From the IMG/VR virus record IMGVR_UViG_3300013104_000004, positions 19,484 through 83,483 of that record: a DNA stretch of 64,000 nucleotides; one strand, 5' to 3'. The notes beneath the pieces were generated by a model, which was not told where the DNA came from, did no database searches, and saw nothing but the letters and a program-made list of their open reading frames with translations. Shown here one piece after another: positions 28,856 through 37,085 of this stretch. Source of the DNA: a virus. Made by a program: the position numbers and the translations under genes. The number at the start of each line of letters is the position of its first letter. The first letter of the stretch is position 1.

Positions 28856-29094
28856 TGCCGCGCCCCCCGAAGCAGTACGGCGTGCTGCTGTCCTGCGCGC
28901 CGATGGACCGCGACGACATCGACCGGCAGGTCGACGGACCGTTCGCCACCCGCGCCGAGGCGACCAGCTACGGCATCTCGGCCACGCGCTCCGGCATCGA
29001 GTACGAGGTCATGTCCCGCGTCCGCAACAACGACCCCTGGCGCTCCCTGCGCCACGAAAGCATCGCCGACGTCATCCGCCGGCGCTGGCAGTAA
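28855..29094 (+). CDS. Unknown small protein
   Basis: 79 residues (MPRPPKQYGVLLSCAPMDRD...), ending basic (HESIADVIRRRWQ). No recognised motif. Confidence 0.6.
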   Translation: MPRPPKQYGVLLSCAPMDRDDIDRQVDGPFATRAEATSYGISATRSGIEYEVMSRVRNNDPWRSLRHESIADVIRRRWQ

Positions 29095-29116
29095 CCCTTC
29101 ACAGAGAGGCATCCCC

Positions 29117-29377
29117 ATGGCGACTGACGCCAACGAGGTCGAGATCGAGACGACCAAGCTCTACGGCACCGGCATGAACCCCGAGGTGGAGAAGTTCCCC
29201 GTCGTCATCGACGCGATCGACGGGTCCAGTTCACGGACCTTCCACCTCACCGTCTCCGCAGCCGAAGAGCTGCGCAACGCCATCGACGACGCGCTCCACC
29301 AGGTGGAGTACCGCACCTTCGACGAGCCCGACCCCGACGTCGCGCACGACCGAGCACGAGAGGACGCCTGCTGGTGA
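29117..29377 (+). CDS. Unknown small protein
   Basis: 86 residues; ATG after AGAGAGGCATC. Acidic, with a TFHLTVSAAEELRNAIDDAL helical segment. Stop overlaps the next GTG. Confidence 0.6.
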   Translation: MATDANEVEIETTKLYGTGMNPEVEKFPVVIDAIDGSSSRTFHLTVSAAEELRNAIDDALHQVEYRTFDEPDPDVAHDRAREDACW

Positions 29378-29472
29378 ACGCGAGCAAGCCGGCCTTCGAG
29401 AGCGCCAACGAGCGCTTCGTCGCCAAGAACATCAACCCCCAGCCCAAGCGGAAGGACCCCAAGAACCCATGA
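29374..29472 (+). CDS. Small basic protein before MoxR gene
   Basis: 32 residues from GTG (VNASKPAFESANERFVAKNI...), basic Lys/Pro-rich end. Its TGA overlaps the ATG of the AAA+ gene. May mainly couple translation. Confidence 0.5.
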   Translation: MNASKPAFESANERFVAKNINPQPKRKDPKNP

Positions 29473-30623
29473 GCACCCTGCACACCGACTTCGCCGCCGT
29501 CCAGGCGGAGCTGAACGCCGAGTTCCCCGAGCGTCGCGACGCGGTCGAGGTCCTGACCCTCGCGCTCCTGACGGGGCAGCACTCGTTCCTGCTGGGCCCT
29601 CCCGGCACCGGCAAGTCCAAGCTCGCCCGCCGCTTCGTCGAGCACTTCCCGGGCGCGCGCTACTTCGAGACGCTGCTCTCGAAGAACCGCCCCGACGCCG
29701 CGGTGCTCGGCCCGTACGACATGGCCAAGCTGCGCGAGGAGAGCGCGTTCGTCCGCAAGGACGAGGGCTACCTCACGTCGGTGGACGTCTCGTTCATCGA
29801 CGAGATCGGCAAGATGTCCCCGACGTCGGGCCACGACATCCTGGCCGCGCTGAACGAGCGCATCAAGCACGAGGTCAGCAACGGTCGCTCCGCGCACCGG
29901 ATCCCGCTGCACTCGGTCATCACGGCGAGCAACGAGCTGCCGGCGGCCGAGTCCGAGGACGCCGCCGCGATGTGGGACCGGCTGCTGTTCCGCACCACGG
30001 TCGACTACATCGTCGGCAACACCGACTTCCAGACGATGCTGTCGGCCGTCGACGGCCCCATCGGCACGACGATCCCCTGGCCGCAGGTGCTGTACGTGGC
30101 CGAGGAGGTCCGGGACGTGAAGCTCACGACCGAGACGCTCGACGCCGTGGTCGCGCTGCGCGACACCTTCCGGCAGGAGGGCCTGTCCGTCAGCGACCGC
30201 CGCTGGCGGGACTCGATGGCCGCGGTCCGCGCCACCGCGTGGCTGCGCGGGTCGGACTCCACCGAGCCCGACGACCTCTACGCCCTGCGCTTCACGCACT
30301 GGGACAACGTCGAGACCATCGGCAAGGTCGCCCGCATCATCCTCGGGCTGATCTCCCCGGAGAACGAGGAGATCGCGACGCTGGCTGACGACGCCGCGGC
30401 GCTGGAGGCCGAGCTGGAGTCTCGCAAGGGCGAGGCGCGCGAGAAGATCAGGGCGTTCCTGGTCGAGGCCGGCGGGAAGAAGACGCAGGCGCAGGAGCAC
30501 ATCGTGGCGCTGCGCACGAAGGTCACCGCGCCCCGCCAGCTGGCCGAGCTCGACCGGCTCAACGAGCGCCTCGACGCCTTCCTGGCGCGCGGCAAGAGGC
30601 TCGCGGGCCTGGACAAGCTCTGA
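29469..30623 (+). CDS. MoxR-family (RavA-like) AAA+ ATPase
   Basis: 384 residues. Walker A GPPGTGKS (43-50), Walker B SFIDEIG (108-114), sensor-1 TASNELP with N155, arginine fingers in DRLLFRT (170-176) and sensor-2 DRRWRD (about 244-249). The spacing FETLLSKNRPDAAVLGPYD between Walker A and B is MoxR-like. The C-terminal 90 residues are a coiled coil. MoxR ATPases work with VWA proteins as chaperones that insert metals or remodel complexes. A VWA gene lies one gene downstream, the RavA-ViaA/MoxR-VWA arrangement. Confidence 0.85.
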   Translation: MSTLHTDFAAVQAELNAEFPERRDAVEVLTLALLTGQHSFLLGPPGTGKSKLARRFVEHFPGARYFETLLSKNRPDAAVLGPYDMAKLREESAFVRKDEGYLTSVDVSFIDEIGKMSPTSGHDILAALNERIKHEVSNGRSAHRIPLHSVITASNELPAAESEDAAAMWDRLLFRTTVDYIVGNTDFQTMLSAVDGPIGTTIPWPQVLYVAEEVRDVKLTTETLDAVVALRDTFRQEGLSVSDRRWRDSMAAVRATAWLRGSDSTEPDDLYALRFTHWDNVETIGKVARIILGLISPENEEIATLADDAAALEAELESRKGEAREKIRAFLVEAGGKKTQAQEHIVALRTKVTAPRQLAELDRLNERLDAFLARGKRLAGLDKL

Positions 30624-30862
30624 TGGCCGGGCGTTCGTTCATCCCCTTCGAGGCCATGACCGACGCACAGCAGGTCGAGCACCTTGTCGTGGCGCACGCC
30701 CTCGACGCGGAGTATTTCGACGACGGCCGCGACCCGCGCGCGTACTTCGCCGGGCTCACGGCCAGGGAGCGCGTCGCGTACTGGCACGACGCCGACCACG
30801 TCGAGGACCCCGAGGTGCTCGGCGACAGGCTCCGTCACGACCACGACAAGGAGGTGCGTTGA
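30623..30862 (+). CDS. Unknown small protein between MoxR and VWA genes
   Basis: 79 residues, acidic and His-containing (WHDADHVEDPEVLGDRLRHD). Starts on the TGATG junction and leads straight into the VWA gene. Could be a third component of the ATPase-VWA set. Confidence 0.6.
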   Translation: MAGRSFIPFEAMTDAQQVEHLVVAHALDAEYFDDGRDPRAYFAGLTARERVAYWHDADHVEDPEVLGDRLRHDHDKEVR

Positions 30863-32325
30863 TGTTCGGCTGGAGCGATGAGGAGGAGCACGACGACGCC
30901 GTCCCGCACGACCGCTTCGACCAGATGTCGTGGAACGGCATGCGCATGGAGTCCATCTCGATCGACGAGATGGTCAACGAGCTGTCCGTGAAGTACGACC
31001 ACGTCGAGGACTTCGCGCAGGACGTCTACTCGCTCCTGGCCAAGGGCGACCCGCGCGTGCGGGAGCCCGAGGAGATGAGCCTGTCGCACGTCCCGCTGCG
31101 CCAGGTCACCGACGAACTGCAGGACCTCACTGAGCTGAAGCGGCTCCGCACCTGGACCGTCGGCGACCCGTTCAACGCGGCCCTCGCCCTCGGATCCATG
31201 AAGGAGGCGCTGCAGGGCTCGCTCGAACGGGCAGCCCAGCTGAAGGGGCAGGCCGAGGCAGCGCAGGCCGCCAGAGACGCCGCACGACAGGCCGCGCAGG
31301 AGGCGGCTGACAACCCCGGAGATCCCGGGGCCGGCGAGGCCGCAGAGCAGGCGTCGGCAGCCGCCCAGGCCGCCGCTGACCACCTGCAGGCAGGTGCCGA
31401 GCAGCAGGCAGCCGAGGGCGCCCAGGCCATGCGCAAGGCCGTGAAGGACGCGCGCGAGGAGGTCGAGGAGGTCAACGAGTCGGCCGCCTCGTACGGCCTG
31501 GAGCCGGGGGAGTTCCAGCGCATGCCGGCCAAGGAGCGGTTCGCTCTGGCGCGCCGGCTGCAGTCCGAGAAGCTGCGGAAGTTCGCAGCGCTCATCGGGC
31601 AGTTCCGCCAGCTGGCGGCCGCCGAGTGGCGCCGCCGGTACAACGACGGCTCCGACGAACAGGTCGGTATCAAGCTCGGTGACGACCTCACCAGGCTCAC
31701 CGGCCAGGAGCTCATCAACATGGCCACACCCGAGCTGGAGGACGACTTCTGGCGCCGGTTCGTGGACAAGGAGCTGTGGGTCAAGGAGCTGCGGGGACGC
31801 GAGCGGGTCGGCAAGGGCCCGATCATCGTGGTCGCTGACGAGTCCGGCTCGATGGCCGACGAGGGCGAGCTCTGGGCCAAGGGCCTGGCGCTCGCGCTGC
31901 TCGACCAGGCGGGCCGCGGCAAGCGGGACTTCCACTACATCGGGTTCGCATCGGGCCCGCTGCGGGAGTTCTCGTTCCCCGGCGGGAAGGCCGACGTCGA
32001 CAAGGTCATCGAGATGGCCGAGGGCTTCCTCAACGGCGGCACGGACTTCGCGCGGCCGTTGCGGCGGGCGCTCGACCTGGCCATCGCCGCCGGCAAGGAA
32101 CGCCCCGACATCGTCTTCATCACCGACGGCGTCGCGGGCTCGCTCCCGTTCCTCGAAGAGTGGCGCCAGGTGCGCCACGAGCTCTCCATCCGCTGCTACG
32201 GGATCTTCGTCGCGACCGGCGGGTACGGCCTCCCTAGCGAGGTGCTCGAAGAGATCGCCGACGACGTCCGCACCATCGCGGACGTCACCAACACGTCGCA
32301 GGTCGCGGACATCCTCCGCGGCTGA
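30862..32325 (+). CDS. VWA-domain protein, partner of MoxR ATPase
   Basis: 487 residues. C-terminal von Willebrand A domain with a complete MIDAS: D326-x-S328-x-S330 (DESGSM), T394 in NGGTDF and D422 in ITDG. N-terminal part is helical with a long Ala/Gln-rich coiled coil (about 118-205) and the GEFQRMPAKERFALARRL stretch that resembles ViaA/CoxE proteins. MIDAS binds a divalent metal and contacts partner proteins. Encoded with a MoxR ATPase it likely forms a phage-encoded remodelling machine; target unknown. Confidence 0.82.
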   Translation: MFGWSDEEEHDDAVPHDRFDQMSWNGMRMESISIDEMVNELSVKYDHVEDFAQDVYSLLAKGDPRVREPEEMSLSHVPLRQVTDELQDLTELKRLRTWTVGDPFNAALALGSMKEALQGSLERAAQLKGQAEAAQAARDAARQAAQEAADNPGDPGAGEAAEQASAAAQAAADHLQAGAEQQAAEGAQAMRKAVKDAREEVEEVNESAASYGLEPGEFQRMPAKERFALARRLQSEKLRKFAALIGQFRQLAAAEWRRRYNDGSDEQVGIKLGDDLTRLTGQELINMATPELEDDFWRRFVDKELWVKELRGRERVGKGPIIVVADESGSMADEGELWAKGLALALLDQAGRGKRDFHYIGFASGPLREFSFPGGKADVDKVIEMAEGFLNGGTDFARPLRRALDLAIAAGKERPDIVFITDGVAGSLPFLEEWRQVRHELSIRCYGIFVATGGYGLPSEVLEEIADDVRTIADVTNTSQVADILRG

Positions 32326-32337
32326 CACCACGCCCAC

Positions 32338-32370
32338 GAAGGGGGCTGCCCATACCGGGTGGCCCCCTTC
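32338..32370 (+). terminator. Hairpin after VWA gene
   Basis: GAAGGGGGC (32338-32346) pairs with GCCCCCTTC (32362-32370); a weak T-run (TTCGTCAT) follows. Probably an intrinsic terminator separating the MoxR-VWA unit from the 32394 operon, which has its own GAAAGGAAC ribosome site. Confidence 0.75.
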
Positions 32371-32393
32371 GTCATACCCCCGAAAGGAACCTC

Positions 32394-33371
32394 GTGACCA
32401 CGCTCTCCGACTACGTCGACGGCGCAGGCGACCTGCCCCTGCTCGGCACGATCTGCATCAACACGACCTACGACGGCAGCTACGAGGTCGAGCTCGTCCA
32501 GGAGGTCTTCCAGGCCGAGGGGCTCGACACGAGCTTCATCCCGTCGCCGTCCGGCGCGAAGGACGCGTTCTCGAAGGCGATCACCAACCACAAGGAGACC
32601 AGCTACGTCCTGAGCAACGGGCACAAGGTCTCGATCATGCTCCGCGAGATGGACTCGTCGAACCCCACCGAGTACGCGGTGCGCGCGCTGGTGCGCGAGG
32701 AGCGCTCGACCAACGGCGAGTCGCTCTTCTACGACAACATCGGGGAGATCAAGCACTACCACGGCGTGCGCCGCGGAGCCGGCCGCCAGGTCGACGACAC
32801 CGCCGCCCGCCTCTACTGGGGGCTGGCCGCGAACAGCGACACCCTGGCCCTGTCCGACGAGGAGCGCGCGAAGATCCGCAACGTCGCCATCCGCGTCCAC
32901 AACGACTACCAGCGCTACCGCAGTTCGCTCGACGGCAAGAAGGTCCGGGCCATGGTCACGAGCTACCTGCGCCACCTCGACGCCATCAAGCTGAAGGACT
33001 CGGTCTACTTCGTCCCCGTCGCACACAGCGAGTCCGTCCGCGCGCTGCGCGTCGCCGTCTCCCACTTCGGCGAGTGCACGCTCGACGGCATCCCGCTCGT
33101 CGACTTCCAGGACCAGCGAGACCTCATCATCCGCACGTTCCAGGCCGATACCGACGACGCCATGAGCACGCTCGCTGGCCAGCTGCAGCAGGCGCGCGCC
33201 AACCCGTCCGCCGCCACATACGAGAGACTGCGCAAGCAGTACGACGAGCTCACCACCCGCACCCGCACCTACACCAGCACGCTCGGCGATTCCGTCGCCA
33301 AGACGACTGGCTCTCACGAGATCGTGAAGGCCGCGCTCGTCGCCCTCCAGACGGAACTGCTGGGCGGATGA
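32394..33371 (+). CDS. Unknown protein, possibly DUF6744-type
   Basis: 325 residues from GTG. LLGTICINTTYDGSYEVELVQEVFQAEGLDTSFIP, then KEAITNHK-like helices and a late coiled coil (TLAGQLQQARANPSAATYERLRKQYDEL). I recall a family of such proteins beside AAA/VWA genes in phages, but the match is not certain. The context suggests it belongs with the ATPase cluster. No catalytic motif clear. Confidence 0.65.
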   Translation: MTTLSDYVDGAGDLPLLGTICINTTYDGSYEVELVQEVFQAEGLDTSFIPSPSGAKDAFSKAITNHKETSYVLSNGHKVSIMLREMDSSNPTEYAVRALVREERSTNGESLFYDNIGEIKHYHGVRRGAGRQVDDTAARLYWGLAANSDTLALSDEERAKIRNVAIRVHNDYQRYRSSLDGKKVRAMVTSYLRHLDAIKLKDSVYFVPVAHSESVRALRVAVSHFGECTLDGIPLVDFQDQRDLIIRTFQADTDDAMSTLAGQLQQARANPSAATYERLRKQYDELTTRTRTYTSTLGDSVAKTTGSHEIVKAALVALQTELLGG

Positions 33372-33385
33372 GAAGGGGATCCGAC

Positions 33386-33883
33386 ATGACCAACCACCGC
33401 GCCTCCGCCGCCGTCCAGGACGTCCTGGATGCGGCCGCCATGCTCGGCCTCGCGTTCTCCAACGTGAAGCCCGGCACCCGCCTCGCCGCCCTGCGAGACA
33501 GCCTCAGCGGGCTGCAGCAGAAGCTCTCCCGCGTCGAGGCGATCCTCGCGATGGACGAGGACATCCGGCTGACCTTCGACGAGGGCACCGAGTTCACCAG
33601 CGACGAGCTGCGCGAGCTGTCCGAGCTGGAGAAGGCGGTCGCGTTCTCGCTGCCCGACAAGCTCCCCGGGCAGATCGACGCGCGCGTGCTCGACGGCCGC
33701 GTCATCGCCGGCCAGCTGCAGCAGGCGCTCGACGGGCGTCGCATCGACATCGTCTGGGACTCCACGGCGCGTGTCGGGCACGTCAACATCGGCCCGCTGC
33801 TGGCCGACCTCGTCGAGCAGATCGACCCCCACGGTGAGGACGTCCCCGGCTTCTGGGCCGACGACGAGGAGGACGAGGCGTGA
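33386..33883 (+). CDS. Unknown acidic protein
   Basis: 165 residues; ATG after AGAAGGGGATCC. Helical first part (LAALRDSLSGLQQKLSRVEA), acidic end (DVPGFWADDEEDEA). Unknown. Stop overlaps the following GTG. Confidence 0.65.
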   Translation: MTNHRASAAVQDVLDAAAMLGLAFSNVKPGTRLAALRDSLSGLQQKLSRVEAILAMDEDIRLTFDEGTEFTSDELRELSELEKAVAFSLPDKLPGQIDARVLDGRVIAGQLQQALDGRRIDIVWDSTARVGHVNIGPLLADLVEQIDPHGEDVPGFWADDEEDEA

Positions 33884-34029
33884 CGCTCGAAGATGCCGTC
33901 GAGGCCCTCCGGGAGCGAGGCTTCGGCTACGACCGGCTTGACCAGCTCGCCTGGGACTTCCTCGCGGAGGAGTGCGACGGCCCGACCCGTACCGCCTTCA
34001 TCGACTTCCTGCTGCGCGCCGACGCCTGA
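33880..34029 (+). CDS. Unknown small protein
   Basis: 49 residues from GTG (VTLEDAVEALRERGFGYDRL...). Acidic and helical. Too short for a family call. Confidence 0.55.
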   Translation: MTLEDAVEALRERGFGYDRLDQLAWDFLAEECDGPTRTAFIDFLLRADA

Positions 34030-34067
34030 CGTCGCGCGCCCCCCCTACTGAACGGAGACCACACCGC

Positions 34068-35096
34068 ATGAACACCCGAGCCGTGATCGAGAAGCGACTG
34101 CAGTCCATGCCTGGCCCGAAGAGCGGCGAGAAGCTCTTCGAGGGCACCACCTACCCCCGCGAGTGGGACGAGTACGTCGGTCAGGACGAGGCCAAGCGCT
34201 ACCTGCGCGCGTCGTGCGTCTCCGCCAAGATGCGCCAGGAGCGCCTGGAGCACGTGCTCATCGCGACCGGCCACGCCGGCATCGGCAAGACCGCGATCGC
34301 GAAGCTCACGGCCGCCGAGATGGGCGTCGGGATGGTCGAGGTCCAGGGCTCGATCTCCGAGGCCGAGGCGCTGCGGATCTTCGCCAGCATGAGCGACGGC
34401 GACATCCTCTTCTGGGACGAGATCCACCAGGCCGTCGCCGGCGGCAAGGCCAAGGCCGAGTGGCTACTGCCCGTGCTGCAGGACGGCGTGATGATCTCCA
34501 GCCGCGGCGTCACCCCGATCCCCGACATCACCATCGTCGGGGCCACCACCGACATCCAGAAGCTGCCCGAGACGATCATCGATCGGTTCGTCGTCAAGCC
34601 CGCCATGGAGGAGTACACGGACGAGCAGGCGCTGACCATCGCGCAGGTCACCTCGAAGAAGATCTTCCGCGGCCTGCAGCTCCCGTTGCCCGACGAGCAC
34701 ACGTGCGCCGTCGTGGCCCGCGCGGCCAACAACAACCCCCGCTCGATCACCGCGCTGATGCGCACGCTGCGCGACTCCGCCCTGTCGGAGAACGCCATCG
34801 TCACCCCCGCGGGCCTCTACTCCACGGACGCGATGTTCCGCTGGACCGGCATCACGCCGGACGGCCTGGACAAGCTCGCGCAGGACTACCTGGAGGTGCT
34901 GCACGTCCAGTTCTCTGGCAAGGGCGGCGAGAAGTCCATCGCGGCCGCGCTGGGCGAGCCGACGCCCCCGCGCCACACCGAGAAGCTCCTCATCCGCAAG
35001 GGCTTCATGCGCATCATGCCTGGCGGCCGCGAGCTGACCGCCGAGGGCATGGACCGCGCCCACCAGGTCCTCGTCGACCGCGGCTACGACATCTGA
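34068..35096 (+). CDS. RuvB-like Holliday-junction AAA+ ATPase
   Basis: 342 residues; ATG after GGAGACCACACCGC. Follows RuvB layout: EYVGQDEAKRYLRASCVSAK (38-57), Walker A GHAGIGKT (68-75), Walker B ILFWDEIH (113-120), VLQDGVMISS matching the RuvB MEDG region, sensor-1 VGATT (157-161), arginine finger in IDRF (171-174), sensor-2 NNPRSI (about 229-234), and a C-terminal winged helix ending LIRKGFMRIMPGGRELT. RuvB drives branch migration with RuvA; no RuvA-like gene is visible, but a RuvC-like resolvase is at 43014. May use a different adaptor or serve as a loader. Confidence 0.82.
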   Translation: MNTRAVIEKRLQSMPGPKSGEKLFEGTTYPREWDEYVGQDEAKRYLRASCVSAKMRQERLEHVLIATGHAGIGKTAIAKLTAAEMGVGMVEVQGSISEAEALRIFASMSDGDILFWDEIHQAVAGGKAKAEWLLPVLQDGVMISSRGVTPIPDITIVGATTDIQKLPETIIDRFVVKPAMEEYTDEQALTIAQVTSKKIFRGLQLPLPDEHTCAVVARAANNNPRSITALMRTLRDSALSENAIVTPAGLYSTDAMFRWTGITPDGLDKLAQDYLEVLHVQFSGKGGEKSIAAALGEPTPPRHTEKLLIRKGFMRIMPGGRELTAEGMDRAHQVLVDRGYDI

Positions 35097-35110
35097 GAGG
35101 AGGCCACACC

Positions 35111-35347
35111 GTGGCCCAGAACGTCCAGTCGTTCGCGTTCATCCGTCGCACCCAGAACCCCGACATCAAGGAGGAGCCGATCCCGCTCATGCCGCGCAGC
35201 ACGAAGAACTACGTGCGCCGGCCGAAGGCCAAACCCACCGCGCGCGAGCAGCTCATCGCCCGCCTGCGCGTCCAGTACCCAGGCGTCGACGCCGAGGGCA
35301 TCGCGGACCTCGCGATCGCCACGCTGGGCACTAGCCCACGCACCTGA
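35111..35347 (+). CDS. Unknown basic small protein
   Basis: 78 residues from GTG (VAQNVQSFAFIRRTQNPDIK...), basic centre (RSTKNYVRRPKAKPTAREQ). Follows the RuvB-like gene by 14 bases, same operon. Could be a RuvA-independent partner, but no domain shows this. Confidence 0.6.
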   Translation: MAQNVQSFAFIRRTQNPDIKEEPIPLMPRSTKNYVRRPKAKPTAREQLIARLRVQYPGVDAEGIADLAIATLGTSPRT

Positions 35348-35377
35348 TCTGTCTGCCTTTCTGTCTGTCTGAAATCC

Positions 35378-35403
35378 AGGCGGTCACCACCCGGTGGCCG
35401 CCT
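35378..35403 (+). terminator. Terminator with 11-bp stem
   Basis: AGGCGGTCACC pairs with GGTGGCCGCCT around an ACCC loop, followed by TCTTCGT. Just before it lies a short CTGT/TCTG tandem run. Ends the 32394-35347 unit; a new ribosome site AAGGAGGACCCC follows. Confidence 0.8.
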
Positions 35404-35427
35404 TCTTCGTGCCCCAAGGAGGACCCC

Positions 35428-35853
35428 ATGACGTACCCCCAGACCCCCGCCCCCGTCCCGCCGGTCGCCAAGAAGCGCCGCTGGCCCTGGGTCGTCGGCG
35501 GCCTCGCCGTGCTCTTCGTCGGCGTCGCGATCGGCAGCTCGGGCAGCGACGACAAGGCCGCGCCCGAGCCGGCGGCGACCACCACGCCCGTCACCGCGCC
35601 GGCGCCCGAGCCGGTCGTCGAGCCCGCCGAGGACCCGACGACGGAGTCCGCGGTGCCCGGCCTCGACCAGGTCGAGCTCCAGACCCTCGCCCTGAAGATG
35701 ACGCTGCGGCAGTCGGACAACCTGGAGCAGCTCTGCACCGCCTACGACACGCTTGGGCTGGACGCGACCGCGGCCCTCGTGAACGGCGAACTCGACCCCG
35801 CCGACCAGTTCTCCACGGCCGCGATCGAGGCGTCGTTCGAGGCGATGTGCTGA
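35428..35853 (+). CDS. Membrane-anchored protein with Pro/Thr linker
   Basis: 141 residues. Basic start (KKRRWPW), one transmembrane helix (VVGGLAVLFVGVAIGSSG, about 22-39), a long Pro/Ala/Thr/Glu linker (about 45-75) and a small globular end with two Cys (QLCTAYDTLGLDAT...FEAMC). Oriented N-in, the C-terminal part outside. The DUF732-like spacing of the two Cys recalls the 14673 lipoprotein; could act at the host envelope. Confidence 0.7.
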   Translation: MTYPQTPAPVPPVAKKRRWPWVVGGLAVLFVGVAIGSSGSDDKAAPEPAATTTPVTAPAPEPVVEPAEDPTTESAVPGLDQVELQTLALKMTLRQSDNLEQLCTAYDTLGLDATAALVNGELDPADQFSTAAIEASFEAMC

Positions 35854-36305
35854 TGGGGGAGGATGCGGGCATGGCTCGCCACCCGGACCCCACCACCCAG
35901 GACGTCGACGAGGTCCTCGACATCCTCGCTGGGCCGCGCGAGACGCAGCCCGGTGAGCGGGCCTGGACGCACCCGCGCAAGGGCACTCTGCACGGTGTCA
36001 TCGTGCGCGAGGATGGCGGCTGGACGACCATCCGACTGACCCGCCACCACCGCGAGGCTGACGCCGGCGAAGAGCTCACCGTGCGAACCGCCTGGCTCAC
36101 CCCGAAGGAGGCCTCGATGCCCCAGTCTTGGACGGCCGACGACATCGTCGACACCCTGCCCGCCGGCTACCGCTGGGCGACCGCGAACGAGGCCGAGCGA
36201 TGGAACGAGCACGCTGGCCGCATGGTCCAGGTGCGGCGGGGTGACGGCGACGAGACCGATCTCGCGATCAGGTCGACCCACACGAAGAAGGAGGAGGACG
36301 CGTGA
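35853..36305 (+). CDS. Unknown protein, possible internal start
   Basis: 150 residues from ATG on the TGATG junction. An internal AAGGAGGCCTCG-ATG at about 36118 could give a shorter product MPQSWTADDIVDTLPAGYRW, so two proteins may come from one frame. C-terminus KKEEDA. No family recognised. Confidence 0.6.
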   Translation: MGEDAGMARHPDPTTQDVDEVLDILAGPRETQPGERAWTHPRKGTLHGVIVREDGGWTTIRLTRHHREADAGEELTVRTAWLTPKEASMPQSWTADDIVDTLPAGYRWATANEAERWNEHAGRMVQVRRGDGDETDLAIRSTHTKKEEDA

Positions 36306-36760
36306 ACGACGTCACCAAGCTGCCCCGCTGGGCGCAGCAGCGCATCGAGGTCCTGGAGCGGAACCTCGCAGCCGCGCAGGCCAAGCTTGACGCCGGCCCA
36401 GGCGCATCGAACACCTACCTGCACGCCTGGACGGACACGGGGGAGAGCGTCGGCACGCCGCTCGGGACGGACGTCTCGATTCGCTTCGAGCTGGGAAACC
36501 ACACGCACATGTTGGCCGGGCTCACGCCCGACGGGACGCTCCAGATCCAGCTGTCCGGGCGCGACGCCTCCAGCGCGTTGCAGGTGATTCCGCGCTCGTC
36601 CAATCGGGTCGAGATCCAGCCCGAGATCAACCACCATCGCGGACTGTTCGCAGCCCGCAAGGTGGCCGGGTACGAGATCGGCGACGAGTCCTGGGGCGAC
36701 ACTCTCGTCGAGGCCTACATGGACCCCGACAGGGCCATCGCCAAGCTGCCGGACGCTTGA
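36302..36760 (+). CDS. Conserved-type actinophage protein, coiled coil plus beta domain
   Basis: 152 residues from GTG. Begins LPRWAQQRIEVLERNLAAAQAKL, a coiled-coil opening shared by a common actinophage family, followed by a beta-rich part (SIRFELGNHTHMLAGLTPDG, LQIQLSGRDASSALQVIP) and NHHRGLF. Function unknown. Confidence 0.7.
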   Translation: MNDVTKLPRWAQQRIEVLERNLAAAQAKLDAGPGASNTYLHAWTDTGESVGTPLGTDVSIRFELGNHTHMLAGLTPDGTLQIQLSGRDASSALQVIPRSSNRVEIQPEINHHRGLFAARKVAGYEIGDESWGDTLVEAYMDPDRAIAKLPDA

Positions 36761-36975
36761 TGGCGGCCGACCTGCGCAGCCCGATGGTCGTGGTCGCGAC
36801 CGACCGCCTCGACGAGCACCGTCGGCGCGTGCCCACCGCGCCGACCATCCGCCTCCGGCTGTTCACGGAGGCGGGCGCGGAGCGCGGCTGCAACCTCTCC
36901 GAGGACGAGGCGCTGGCCCTCGCGGAGCAGTTGCTCGTGTCCGTCAGACGGGCCAAGGGCAAGGACCTGCGGTGA
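36760..36975 (+). CDS. Unknown small protein
   Basis: 71 residues. MAADLRSPMVVVATDRLDEH then TIRLRLFTEAGAERGCNLSE and a basic end. ATG overlaps the upstream stop. Unknown. Confidence 0.6.
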   Translation: MAADLRSPMVVVATDRLDEHRRRVPTAPTIRLRLFTEAGAERGCNLSEDEALALAEQLLVSVRRAKGKDLR

Positions 36976-37085
36976 TCGCCCAGTGGTGGCGCCGTCGCCG
37001 TCTCCTGCGACGGCTACGAGCGCTCGGGATCGAGCCCCAGGACTGGCAGCTCGAATACCTCGACCACGCGCTCCGCAAGCGCTAG
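36972..37085 (+). CDS. Small basic protein, last gene of plus block
   Basis: 37 residues from GTG (VIAQWWRRRRLLRRLRALGI...). Converges with the HNH gene, whose stop overlaps by four bases; no terminator between them, so antisense interference is possible. Confidence 0.55.
   Translation: MIAQWWRRRRLLRRLRALGIEPQDWQLEYLDHALRKR

Noticed and set aside
35352-35375. CTGT/TCTG run as a transposon end or satellite
   Set aside because: Only a few short units next to a terminator, with no target duplication or transposase gene in the window.
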